Below, one piece after another: positions 19,576-28,080 of a DNA stretch of 64,000 nucleotides. Source of the DNA: Candidatus Geothermarchaeum rappei. Its GTDB lineage: Archaea; Thermoproteota; Nitrososphaeria; Geothermarchaeales; JDFR-13. The notes beneath the pieces are model-generated. The model was not told the origin of the DNA, ran no database searches, and was given only the letters and a program-made list of their open reading frames with translations. Location: positions 1,339,627 to 1,403,626 of the forward strand of contig MTMB02000001.1 in assembly GCA_002011085.2 (NCBI GenBank). Reading direction: 5' to 3'. The translations under genes and the position numbers were made by a program. Within the stretch, counting starts at the first letter, position 1, and each line of letters begins with the position of its first letter.

Positions 19576-19651
19576 CCTTCACCCAACACTTTCTCTATCA
19601 ACGAAAATTTTAATTCCTTCAATTCTTTATTTTATTTATTCGTGGGGTTAC

Positions 19652-19840
19652 ATGACTGAGGAGATTCCTCCGGGGCTCATTAAATGCCCATTTTGCGATA
19701 AAGTTGTGAAGCCGAAGCACAGGTTCCACTGGATTGTATTTATAATTCTATTGTTCGTAGGCCTCTTACCAGGTCTCCTCTACTGGCTCTTTAGACATGG
19801 TAAACATAAATGCCCTAACTGTGGAATGGGGCTGGATTAG
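19652..19840 (+). CDS. Small zinc-ribbon membrane protein
   Basis: 62 residues. The two knuckles of one zinc ribbon, 'CPFC' at residues 9-12 and 'CPNC' at 54-57, bracket a single hydrophobic helix ('WIVFIILLFVGLLPGLLYWLF'). If both knuckles bind one zinc they must lie on the same side, so the hydrophobic part may be a hairpin; the 'PG' in its middle allows that. I do not know its function. It ends 11 bases before the convergent ccdA-like stop. Confidence 0.6.
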   Translation: MTEEIPPGLIKCPFCDKVVKPKHRFHWIVFIILLFVGLLPGLLYWLFRHGKHKCPNCGMGLD

Positions 19841-19851
19841 AATTCCCATAA

Positions 19852-20535
19852 CTAGTATAGGAATCCGTATTCAAACAGCAGTATGTATATTCCAGCCAGG
19901 ATAAGGAGAATCGCTGTTGCATTATCGAGATAAGGCACTATCTTCGTAAGCCTATTCTGGACGAAGTCTTTGAATAATATGGTTAAAACGGTAACTGTTA
20001 TCATTAGCGAGTTAAGCCCGATGAGATATACTGAAACGACGGTTATAAAGGAGGTTAATCCGTATGACAGGGATATTGACGCGATCATCAGCGCAATAGG
20101 AGCTGAGCATGTTAGGGAAGAGATTCCATATACAAGGCCATACACATAATACGACCTCCCTCTACTAAGAACCGTATCAAGATAAGTTAATAATGGAGAA
20201 GTCAGTCTAGATAGGAAGACGATTTTCTTCCTAACTATGAGGAAGACGCCTACAATTATGAGGAGAACCGCGAGGAAAGTGGTCAGCTGTAGGAAAAACG
20301 CTGATATAGCCTCAAAAACAAGGACTTGAATCAGGATTATTGCCAAGTAGACTGTTGTAAGGCCTAGTGAGGCTAGAAAACCGAATCTAAAACCCCTATA
20401 TAGAGGGGAATGCCCTCCTTCCTTTGACAGGGTATATGATATGTATGATGGTAGTAGGGGGAAGGAGCATGGCGAGAAGAACGCGAATACCCCTCCTATG
20501 AATGCTAATGATATTAGAGGGATATCCATCGCCAT
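19852..20535 (-). CDS. CcdA/DsbD-type transmembrane thiol-disulfide carrier
   Basis: A 227-residue membrane protein with about six helices. The first helix holds 'FFSPCSFPLLPSYISY', the typical first Cys of CcdA, and helix 4 holds 'ISSLTCSAPIALMIASI', the second Cys. The pair shuttles electrons from cytoplasmic thioredoxin to outside thiols. It is directly followed upstream by a membrane-anchored thioredoxin-like protein, its likely partner. Confidence 0.85.
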   Translation of the reverse strand: MAMDIPLISLAFIGGVFAFFSPCSFPLLPSYISYTLSKEGGHSPLYRGFRFGFLASLGLTTVYLAIILIQVLVFEAISAFFLQLTTFLAVLLIIVGVFLIVRKKIVFLSRLTSPLLTYLDTVLSRGRSYYVYGLVYGISSLTCSAPIALMIASISLSYGLTSFITVVSVYLIGLNSLMITVTVLTILFKDFVQNRLTKIVPYLDNATAILLILAGIYILLFEYGFLY

Positions 20536-20546
20536 CCATCTCCAAT

Positions 20547-21077
20547 CTATACAAGTTCATCCAACACCTTTACTAGCGTCGAGTAATCGACGTAATTACT
20601 CTGTCTAAAACGTATCACCCCATCTTTATCAATAATGATAATCGTTGGAAGCGAATATACCCCGTATATAACACCGGCCTCCCGACTGCCTGCGACGACC
20701 CAGGGGATATCATTAGAGTCTCTATATTGCCTCAACATCTCCTCCGATGCATCGACATCAACAGTTATAAAAACCACGTCATCCCCACTATATTCGTTGT
20801 ACAACGTCTTCAATACAGAGAGCTGGGCTTTACAAGTCCCACACCATGTGGCGGAGAACTCAAGGACAACCACCTTACCCCTATAATCCCCAAGCCGTAT
20901 AAAATTACCATCCAAGTCCGTCAAATCAATATCCTGAGCCAAATACCCGACATAAATACCCTCCTCAAGCCTCTCCACCGAGGTATAGAAGTAGCTGCTG
21001 AAGAGAGTAAATGCAAAAGCCCCGACAATAACTATGGGCAACGCCACAGCCACAATCAATAGACGCTGATCAGCCAT
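20547..21077 (-). CDS. Membrane-anchored thioredoxin-like (TlpA/ResA-type) protein
   Basis: 176 residues from ATG 21077 ('MADQRLLIVAV'); a longer frame to 21152 adds a second hydrophobic stretch and is less likely. One N-terminal helix anchors a TlpA-like domain: 'IDLTDLDGNFIRLGDYRGKVVVLEF', redox motif 'WCGTC', cis-Pro in 'YSLPTIIIID'. It should reduce disulfides outside the membrane with electrons from the CcdA-like protein 11 bases downstream. The two genes form one operon. Confidence 0.85.
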   Translation of the reverse strand: MADQRLLIVAVALPIVIVGAFAFTLFSSYFYTSVERLEEGIYVGYLAQDIDLTDLDGNFIRLGDYRGKVVVLEFSATWCGTCKAQLSVLKTLYNEYSGDDVVFITVDVDASEEMLRQYRDSNDIPWVVAGSREAGVIYGVYSLPTIIIIDKDGVIRFRQSNYVDYSTLVKVLDELV

Positions 21078-21275
21078 GACACACACCACGCCAAACCCAC
21101 ATACAAAAAACGAAAAATAACATATAAAACACAACTTATAAAACATTAACAACGTTATACCAATAATTCATTAGTGATAACTATGAGGATACATGGTTTA
21201 TGTGAGGCTTATATTTATCTCAAATGATTTTAGTTAGGTTGAAATAAATCAGCATCTACATTTTAATTTTGGGAG

Positions 21276-22823
21276 ATGACGAAATTACCCAAGTTTATTC
21301 CTATTGTGACTCCACAATCTTTAAGGGTCTTCCAAGATCTTAGTGAGGAGTTTGAATATGCTGTTATACCCTATTATACACTGATATCACCAAGCATAGT
21401 TAATTACAGACTTACGGAGAGAGTTAAATGGATTCTATCAAGCATAATGCCTGATGAATTACTGCTAAAAGAGGATACTCATATATTGTTTAGAAAAACA
21501 GCAGAGGAACTTGGTGTTCACTATGTCCTTGTATGGGATATGCCTACGTACTTGGAGAATAAGGAGGAAAGTCTGAGAAATACATACATTTCCCTGAGTA
21601 AAATAGAATTTTTCCTGAACGAAGGGTTCAAGATAATTCCCCTTATAAAAGGGGCATACGAAGAGCATATTAGAATCTCCGCCTCACAGATATTTGATTG
21701 GGGGTTTAAAACCGTTGCATTCCACATAAGTGACTATCTTACATCATCAGAAAGACCGTGGCCACATATAGAGGACTACTCTCTTTCTTCATTCGACCTT
21801 ATGATGAGGTATATTAATTTAATCTTGGGATATGATTTCGATAGATTATTATTATTAGTTGGGGGAGCAAGCCCTAGATATGCCTTCAGGCTATTAGAGA
21901 TAGATGATAGGATTATCTTAGCTGGATACAGTTGGTATCTAGACGCCGAGAAGAGAAGGATATATGATTTGAAAGAAAGATATATTGTTAACATAGAGGA
22001 TAAAGAATATGAATGCAACTGTCCATATTGTGTCTCGATGCCTCCTAAGGTTAGAAGAAAAAGCGAGGGCATTGCGAGACACAATTTATATTTAAATAAA
22101 ATTCAAATTTCGAGTGAAGATATTAGTGTCGATATACAATTATATGATCTAATCGCTGATTACTCCGAAGATATAGTTATAACAGGAGAATTGTCCGTCG
22201 GAGGCCCTAAGAGTAAATGGAGAAGCATGATTAAGAAGATATATCAATTAAAGCCAGACTACTTGATAGTGATCGGTAGAATATTCGATTTCAAGACAGT
22301 CGATGAAAAACATATTAAACACTGGAGAGAGTTTATAGAGATACTGACTAAATTGCATAATGACTACAATTTGAATTTAATCTCAGTGTATAGATACCCA
22401 AGTAGTGGAGTATATCGGCTATTAAAGGATATTGTGTATCCGCCAAAGAGGGGGGAGAGACCAAATGTTCTTCAAGAGAATGAAGCAGATACATTAATCG
22501 CTAGGATAATTCGGATGGTAGTATCATCTAGGTCGCCGATTATCGTTAAGAAATGGTATGGCGGAGAAGTTAGTAGCACATTTACCATACAGTATATGGG
22601 TGTAGCAGAACAGGATTTTGATATATCGAAAAATGAGTTGAGAGATTTCAGTAAGGATACTGATTGGTTGATATGTGACTATATTAACCGACCATACATA
22701 GACTATCAGAACAAGATAGGTACACCAGGTATATGGGACTTAAGAGACATACATTATATCAAGTCTGAACCCGGATTAATTCATATAAAAAGAAATGGAG
22801 ATATAGAACTCATCAAAAACTAG
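21276..22823 (+). CDS. TGT-superfamily protein with extra C-terminal region (possible DpdA-like DNA or RNA transglycosylase)
   Basis: 515 residues. The N-terminal 275 residues follow the tRNA-guanine transglycosylase barrel. 'VLVWDMPTYLENKEESLRN' around Asp88 matches the conserved 'D-[IV]-P-T' segment, 'LLLVGGASPRYAF' (about 192-204) matches 'GxGHP', and Cys247, Cys249, Cys252 and His269 ('CNCPYC ... ARHNLY') form the TGT zinc site. Where archaeosine enzymes have the nucleophilic Asp ('FDSAxY') this protein has 'ILAGYSW', so the nucleophile is missing or shifted. Residues 280-515 are an alpha/beta region I do not recognise. The family swaps guanine for a 7-deazaguanine; DpdA members do this in DNA. 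The nuclease-like neighbour suggests modification-restriction, but that is inference. Confidence 0.6.
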   Translation: MTKLPKFIPIVTPQSLRVFQDLSEEFEYAVIPYYTLISPSIVNYRLTERVKWILSSIMPDELLLKEDTHILFRKTAEELGVHYVLVWDMPTYLENKEESLRNTYISLSKIEFFLNEGFKIIPLIKGAYEEHIRISASQIFDWGFKTVAFHISDYLTSSERPWPHIEDYSLSSFDLMMRYINLILGYDFDRLLLLVGGASPRYAFRLLEIDDRIILAGYSWYLDAEKRRIYDLKERYIVNIEDKEYECNCPYCVSMPPKVRRKSEGIARHNLYLNKIQISSEDISVDIQLYDLIADYSEDIVITGELSVGGPKSKWRSMIKKIYQLKPDYLIVIGRIFDFKTVDEKHIKHWREFIEILTKLHNDYNLNLISVYRYPSSGVYRLLKDIVYPPKRGERPNVLQENEADTLIARIIRMVVSSRSPIIVKKWYGGEVSSTFTIQYMGVAEQDFDISKNELRDFSKDTDWLICDYINRPYIDYQNKIGTPGIWDLRDIHYIKSEPGLIHIKRNGDIELIKN

Positions 22824-22833
22824 TGGTTCGGCA

Positions 22834-24047
22834 ATGGGTCAATTTAAGAACCGCAGATCTGGCGGAGAAGGAAGTCATGAAGAAAAACCTAAGATAGTTC
22901 TAAATGTGGAGACCAAAACGGATAATAAAGGAAGACCTTATATAACTCTGCCAGGAGAGCTCTTAGACGAGCTTTATTACCTTACAAACGAGACATTCTA
23001 TAAAATAAGACTTGAAAATAAAGAGGTATACACGTACTATATTGAATATAAGAAGAGACGCGGGATCGTGCTCTCCTTCTCCAAGCTAAAACCAGGTAAA
23101 TATCAGGCAATAATAGAACCCTATACACTACAAGACTTTCTAAAAGAGTTTAATGAAGAAACTTCACGCAGAATGTCTCTAACTCTTGTGGAAAAAACGG
23201 GGTATTAATACTGAAAAAGGATGATAAGGAAGTACTAAAAACAAAAGAATGGAGATTCGAAAGAGAACATGGAGGAGCAATAAAAGTAACAGCAGAATAT
23301 CCTGGAGAAACAAGGAAAAATGTTACAATCATATACAAGTTAAAAGACAACTCTTCCTTTATCAGAATATTAAGTCATAGGGCCAGAAAGCGGAAAGACC
23401 AAGAGATAATAGAGGATATAATACCAACTACATATGGAATTGCAATATCATACAGACATGGTAAAAGAAAAAAGACTACATTTATACCCGTAGCATCGGC
23501 CAGTATATTACGTGACTATGTCCTTCCAATAGATAGTATAACATATTCATTTTTAGAGAAAAAGGGAGATACTACTAAATACAGTATTAATATTTCTGAT
23601 ATGGAGACATATAGAGTATTACAAAGATTGTTTATACTAGGTCATAGAAAGGGGAAGACGGGGAACATCATAAAAGAAGCTATAGGAATTAAGATTGCTA
23701 CACATTTTCTTAAAAATATCTTTAATATGGAGGTTACTCATCGGCCAGCACATCATTTTGGATTTAGAATAAAGTATAATATAAATAATGTTTTTCCAGA
23801 CTTGATTGTTCTTAAAGAAAATGACAGGGAGATAATTGAAGTAAAGTTTACATCTCGTTTGAAGATGATAGACCTGAAGATTCGTGATGCTGAGAAAGAG
23901 TAAAATAGGCAAGTAAAGAGATTGAGTGAAACATCTTTAATAAAAGATCTCAAAATAAAATACAAAACAATAATAGTAGTATATTATAATTTTAACGAAA
24001 ACCACGGTGTTTTAATAATGAAGAGAAATAGGATTAATGAGGGGTAG
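22834..24047 (+). pseudogene. PD-(D/E)XK nuclease-like gene, broken by a frameshift and an in-frame stop
   Basis: Read as one gene of about 404 codons with two breaks. The first frame (ATG 22834, 124 codons) stops at 23206. The next frame is open from upstream and lacks a normal start (first candidate CTG 23211). Slipping back one base in the A6 run 23192-23197 joins them as 'LVEK-NGVLILKKDD'. The second frame carries 'FPDLIVLKENDREIIEVKF' (PD...ExK) and then meets TAA at 23901. After it the same frame continues sensibly ('NRQVKRLSETSLIKD...IIVVYYNF') to TAG 24045, 2 bases before the next gene. Function: probably a restriction-like endonuclease acting with the transglycosylase-like protein. 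Decay is the simplest reading; recoding is not excluded. Confidence 0.6.
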
Positions 24048-24049
24048 AT

Positions 24050-25054
24050 ATGTATTCCAAAGATAACATTAAGGTAGTTTTGGAAATTTTAGACATGTAT
24101 AATCATTTCTTGGACAAGGCCGAGAAATACCCATATCTACCCGGGGATCTTAAAATGGTTATTAATAGAGGGGAAGAAGATGTTAGCTGGTCAATTCTCA
24201 AGAATCCGTATATAGATGCTTTAGACCCTCAGCGTATGTTTTTTGAGGAGGTATATGAATTATTTAATGAAACAATATGGGTAAGAGATCATCGTTTATC
24301 TATAAAAACAATCTTAGAAGATATATACGGACTTAGCGTCAACCAAGAAGACGAAGATATTGCCTTAGGAACTTGGGTTAACATCGGAAAACTGGAATCT
24401 ATAAAGGAACTTTATCCTACTCTATATCAAATTATAAAGAATAGATGGGATGCTATAATGCAAGTGTCTTCGGAGCATGGGATAGCCATCACTAATGTTC
24501 TTGATGAAGAGTCAAAATATGTATGGTTGGAAATAGAAATAGACTCTTATCAAATGTCTTTAAAAGAAAAAATAAAAGAGGTATTCGATTCAATAGAAAT
24601 ACTAAGAGAAATTTATAAGAGATTTTTTAATTGTAAAGATGAAGATCAAGAATATGATGCCACGTCTAAAGAACCCCTCATAAATCAGCTAAGGACGTAT
24701 CTATACTCAATATACGAACTCGTGACTGATATAAAAGATAAAGTGGTATACGAACATATAGGATTGTTTGAGTGGCCAGGATTTAATGGAGAGGGATTTA
24801 CTTTATGGTTGAAGACACCTAATGTAAAACTTATAGATATTAATGTAGAAAGGAAGATAGGCAGAGAAATATCACAAAATTATAAGATGAGCATAAGGAT
24901 TAATGCCGATAAAGATATTATAACTAGATTGCCCAGTGAAATCCCTATCAAATCCACAGAAGAAAACTGGGCATACTATCAAGAAACCACACAACAACTA
25001 AAAGAAATAATAAACGAAATAAAAAACCTAATCAAGATAATAACAGAACTATAG
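24050..25054 (+). CDS. Helical protein of unknown function, island member (copy 1)
   Basis: 334 residues, acidic, mostly helical with some strands ('VWLEIEIDSYQ', 'GFTLWLKTPNVKLIDINV') between helices, and no recognised motif, signal or membrane helix. GAGGGG lies 7 bases before the ATG, and the gene begins 2 bases after the nuclease-like frame ends, so the three genes form one unit. A shorter relative is encoded at 25654-26466 on the other strand. 'GEED(V)SWSILKNPYIDALD' here pairs with 'AEEIWLSVSKRTRGIPYLD' there, and the helix-strand order downstream is the same. Confidence 0.55.
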   Translation: MYSKDNIKVVLEILDMYNHFLDKAEKYPYLPGDLKMVINRGEEDVSWSILKNPYIDALDPQRMFFEEVYELFNETIWVRDHRLSIKTILEDIYGLSVNQEDEDIALGTWVNIGKLESIKELYPTLYQIIKNRWDAIMQVSSEHGIAITNVLDEESKYVWLEIEIDSYQMSLKEKIKEVFDSIEILREIYKRFFNCKDEDQEYDATSKEPLINQLRTYLYSIYELVTDIKDKVVYEHIGLFEWPGFNGEGFTLWLKTPNVKLIDINVERKIGREISQNYKMSIRINADKDIITRLPSEIPIKSTEENWAYYQETTQQLKEIINEIKNLIKIITEL

Positions 25055-25233
25055 AAATAAAGAGATAACTCAGAACCACAAAAACACATTGGAATAACCG
25101 TGTTACATAGAACGAAATAAAGTTGATAGAATCAAAAAGCCCCAAGAAATATATCTCATGCTTTCTTTTCATTAAGAGTATAATATTTTTCTGCTAAACT
25201 TAATTTCGGTTATTATTAGATTCTAGTTATACG
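25055..25233. other. AT-rich spacer without recognised genes
   Basis: About 180 bases between the helical protein and the decayed membrane protein. Both strands are full of stops and I see no RNA gene or repeat. Confidence 0.5.
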
Positions 25234-25556
25234 CTACCTTTTCTTAAAAGACCTTCTGAAGAGAACGTATCCCCCAACAAATAGAAAAATTAGGGCTTCC
25301 CAATACTCAACCATACCAATGTAGAACATTATAATTAAAACGCCCATGTATCCTAACATGTAATAGGTGGCCAATATCTCATTTTCCAAAGGATCTCTAA
25401 TGAGGATATTATTAAACTGATCTCAAAAAATAAAAAGTATATTCCAAAGGGAGTGGCTTTAAAGGCTTCATAAAATAAATTCGCTATGTACACGGTTAAT
25501 GCGTCAACTATAGTTTCGTTAATAGCCCGCATCATCCCGTGTTTTGCAGTTGGCAT
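25234..25556 (-). pseudogene. Frameshifted small membrane protein
   Basis: Starting at ATG 25556 the frame gives 'MPTAKHGMMRAINETIVDAL...FGIYFLFFE' and then wanders to a stop at 25353. The neighbouring frame continues in protein-like fashion from about 25425: 'ILIRDPLENEILATYYMLGY', then two hydrophobic stretches ('GVLIIMFYIGMVEYW', 'ALIFLFVGGYVLF') and the basic end 'RRSFKKR' at 25234. A single lost base close to the T6 run near 25430 explains both. The intact product would be a protein of about 107 residues with 3 membrane helices. Its role is unknown. Confidence 0.5.
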
Positions 25557-25653
25557 CTATCATTCTCCATTAATTACCTTATAATCACACAAAAAATAAA
25601 TCTCTCTTAGTTATTTTATTTTTATCTAGAAAATTAGGAAAGTAGGGTTCAAA

Positions 25654-26466
25654 CTATTGATTTTCAGTTTCTATGATTATATCCATAAGTATCCTTATGG
25701 CTTCATTTAGTGTTGTGGTAAAGACAGATACCCATTTATCATCTAGGATCGTAACTATCTCGAAGTTATTTTTCTCTTTTTCGCTTAGTATGATTCTTTT
25801 TAATAGAGGTTCATCTGCGTATATCTGGATGTCTATTATAGCTTCATTAATGTGGTATAGTGGATGAATGAATAGTGATATTTTTCTATCATCTAATCCC
25901 GATGAACTAACGATATCTGTAGCGATGTTTAGGAATTTTAGTATTTGGTTTAACTGTTTACCTCTATTGTCGTATTCATATAAAACATTTTCTTCCAATG
26001 AATATAGCATTCTATATGCTTCTTTTAGAAACTCTAAGGCCAGGATCACCTTATCAATCGTCTCTAAATCATTTTTACCATAGTGTAGTGTTATTTTAGT
26101 CACTGAAAAACCTTCTTCATCTATTAGGTTCTCGATCATCATATCTAGCATTTTAAAGCTTTTCTTTAACTCCTTAATTATAGCACCCTTCTTGAAATGA
26201 GGGTCTAAAGCATCGGGATACTTAATTCTTAATCGCTCTATACTTTCTAAGTCTTTCCAAAACTCCTTATCAAATATTTTTTCCCCAATATCTGGAGACA
26301 ATTCTTTATCGGTAAGGATATCTCTTATGGAATAATAATAGTCCACTATCTCGATCTTTGTCTCTTTAAATATAATCGTATTAAAGAAATCAAGATAGGG
26401 AATCCCTCTAGTTCTTTTTGAGACGCTAAGCCATATTTCTTCTGCATATCCAAACCAGAAATCCAA
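25654..26466 (-). CDS. Helical protein of unknown function, island member (copy 2, N-terminus frameshifted)
   Basis: 270 residues from a TTG at 26466. The reading frame is open further upstream and codes plausible sequence ('ESITFAKQLVDIFYKKPFID'), but a frameshift in the A7 run 26534-26540 separates it from an ATG at 26552 ('MNKEFF'). One extra base there would restore a gene of about 299 residues. It is a distant paralogue of the protein at 24050-25054. Whether the shortened product is made is unknown. It reads away from a transglycosylase fragment, mirroring the gene order of the intact copy. Confidence 0.5.
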   Translation of the reverse strand: MDFWFGYAEEIWLSVSKRTRGIPYLDFFNTIIFKETKIEIVDYYYSIRDILTDKELSPDIGEKIFDKEFWKDLESIERLRIKYPDALDPHFKKGAIIKELKKSFKMLDMMIENLIDEEGFSVTKITLHYGKNDLETIDKVILALEFLKEAYRMLYSLEENVLYEYDNRGKQLNQILKFLNIATDIVSSSGLDDRKISLFIHPLYHINEAIIDIQIYADEPLLKRIILSEKEKNNFEIVTILDDKWVSVFTTTLNEAIRILMDIIIETENQ

Positions 26467-26700
26467 GTGTAAGTCTATAAAGGGCTTCTTATAAAAAATA
26501 TCTACTAACTGCTTTGCAAAGGTAATACTCTCTAAAAAAACTCTTTATTCATCGTCTAACCTTCATTCATTATAATACAAAATTGCTTTTAAAGGGATAT
26601 TTAATCTACTTTCAAATCCTATTACAACTATACCGTATCTCTTTATCTTAAAAGCTTGGAGCTCGTGATGATTTTTTAAAGACGTATTTTCTCACTTCTT

Positions 26701-26910
26701 TTAAGACAAAATCGGATTTTGAATTCCAACATACTTCTTATGTCCCAACAAATGAATTACGTACCTTTTAGAATCCAGATACCAAGACGCTCCAGCAAGT
26801 ATAATATTCTCACTAATATCCAATAGACTATCAAATAACTTCGGATTCATACCACCGAGAAGTAAAAGCTTATCAATACAACCAAAAAATAAAAATACAC
26901 AAACAACCAT
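26701..26910 (-). pseudogene. Fragment of a second TGT-superfamily protein
   Basis: A 69-codon remnant. 'IDKLLLLGGMNPKLFDSLLD' and 'NIILAGASWYLDSKR' align with 'FDRLLLLVGGASPRYAFRLLE' and 'RIILAGYSWYLDAEKRR' of the intact protein at 21276-22823. The N-terminal 185 residues and the zinc site are gone; the fragment starts about 50 bases from the att repeat at 26960. It shares with the intact copy the unusual 'ILAG-SWYLD' in place of the usual nucleophile loop, so this is a feature of the family, not a chance mutation. Confidence 0.6.
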
Positions 26911-26959
26911 AAAATACTACCTCAAATCAAAAAGGAAAAGGTTCAAACCATGGGTAAGT

Positions 26960-26977
26960 TGGTCCCCGGGGCAGGAT
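26960..26977. repeat. attL: 18-bp copy of the tRNA-Tyr 3' end
   Basis: TGGTCCCCGGGGCAGGAT here is identical to 48948-48965, the 3' end of the tRNA-Tyr gene including CCA. The flanks differ on both sides. Same orientation, 21,988 bp apart. This is the far-end attachment site of the integrated element. Confidence 0.88.
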
Positions 26978-27014
26978 ACTAACATAAATGTTCTAATCCT
27001 TGTCATGTTTTTCT

Positions 27015-27887
27015 CTATTTGAAAAACGTTGCATATATAGCAACTAATAGACTTATAATACCTATTAAATAGTCATATTTGAGAGACTTAAGTTTCTTTA
27101 TAGTACTCTTAACTTCTAACATTTCGTATAGCTTATATGTCTCATTTCTTCTAATCTGCTTACCTACGAAGTTAGATAGAAATCTTAAAATCCCTTCTAA
27201 GTTCTCACTTGGTGCATCCGAAGACATATAGCTTAATAGTTCCTTAAGGTTTCGTTTCAGGTTAATAAGTTTCTCTTTATTATTACTAGAAACATAAAAT
27301 AAAGCAACCTTATAGTATTGTTCAACATTTTTTAAGATCATTTTATCGGGTAAAACAGAAGAAAGATAATCGTTAAAATAGTTTAGACCATCTTTAAACC
27401 ATCTAACGTATTTTCTCGAGAATGGTCTGTCCTTATCTAAGCAAGAAATCTGATCATCTATCTTCTTAATCATAGCTAAAAATAAGATCCTTGCTTTTAC
27501 CAAATCGTCTATTCCTGTTCCCAAATAGGCGATTCCTCTAAAGAAGAGATCAGTAGTAATAAGAGCTAAAATCCATACAAAATAAATGATCAAAAAAGGT
27601 GAGAATAATTGTTTTGTGAATTCATTATACAGATTATATGTGCGTATAATGTATAATGATAAAAAATAGATCATAGATGAGGATAGCGAAGAATATAGAA
27701 ACATTGGATATAGTTTAATCACTGGAACAAGTTTAATTGCATATTTCCCATTTTCACTGAATAGATATATCTCAATAAAGTTGAGGATAGCAATAACCAC
27801 AATAAATAATGATGAAAATTGACTTATGGCTTCTGAGCCGTAATAAAGTGCAACTCCTGTGAGAAAAGCGTTTAATACAAGGATCAC
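27015..27887 (-). CDS. Membrane protein of unknown function at the left end of the element
   Basis: 290 residues from GTG 27887. Four hydrophobic helices fill the first 125 residues, a basic helical domain (about 130-265, 'RKYVRWFKDGLNYFNDYL') follows, and a last helix 'YLIGIISLLVAIYATFF' ends the protein. The frame stays open upstream for 27 more codons without a usual start codon. Base composition is more AT-rich than the structural genes. It lies between attL and the recombinase and may be a late-acquired cargo gene, such as an exclusion or defence protein; that is a guess. Confidence 0.5.
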   Translation of the reverse strand: MILVLNAFLTGVALYYGSEAISQFSSLFIVVIAILNFIEIYLFSENGKYAIKLVPVIKLYPMFLYSSLSSSMIYFLSLYIIRTYNLYNEFTKQLFSPFLIIYFVWILALITTDLFFRGIAYLGTGIDDLVKARILFLAMIKKIDDQISCLDKDRPFSRKYVRWFKDGLNYFNDYLSSVLPDKMILKNVEQYYKVALFYVSSNNKEKLINLKRNLKELLSYMSSDAPSENLEGILRFLSNFVGKQIRRNETYKLYEMLEVKSTIKKLKSLKYDYLIGIISLLVAIYATFFK

Positions 27888-28080
27888 TACTATATGAATA
27901 ATACCTAGGCAATTATCTTTAACAAATAATTTAAATTTAATGGCAAATCTCTTTAATGTTGCTTTAATTTATACCACCAATTATTATTACTCGACAACAA
28001 CAAATATAAGTATCGGCAAAAACGCTCGTTTATGTCCTATGCGGTAAAAAGTTGGTTATTGCCTCTTTGGTGCGTAGAAA

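Noticed and set aside
23901-23903. In-frame stop read as a special amino acid
   Set aside because: The stop is TAA; pyrrolysine needs TAG and selenocysteine TGA, and no such signals are visible.
26960-26977. A second tRNA gene at the left att site
   Set aside because: Only the last 18 bases match; no cloverleaf can form with the flanking sequence.
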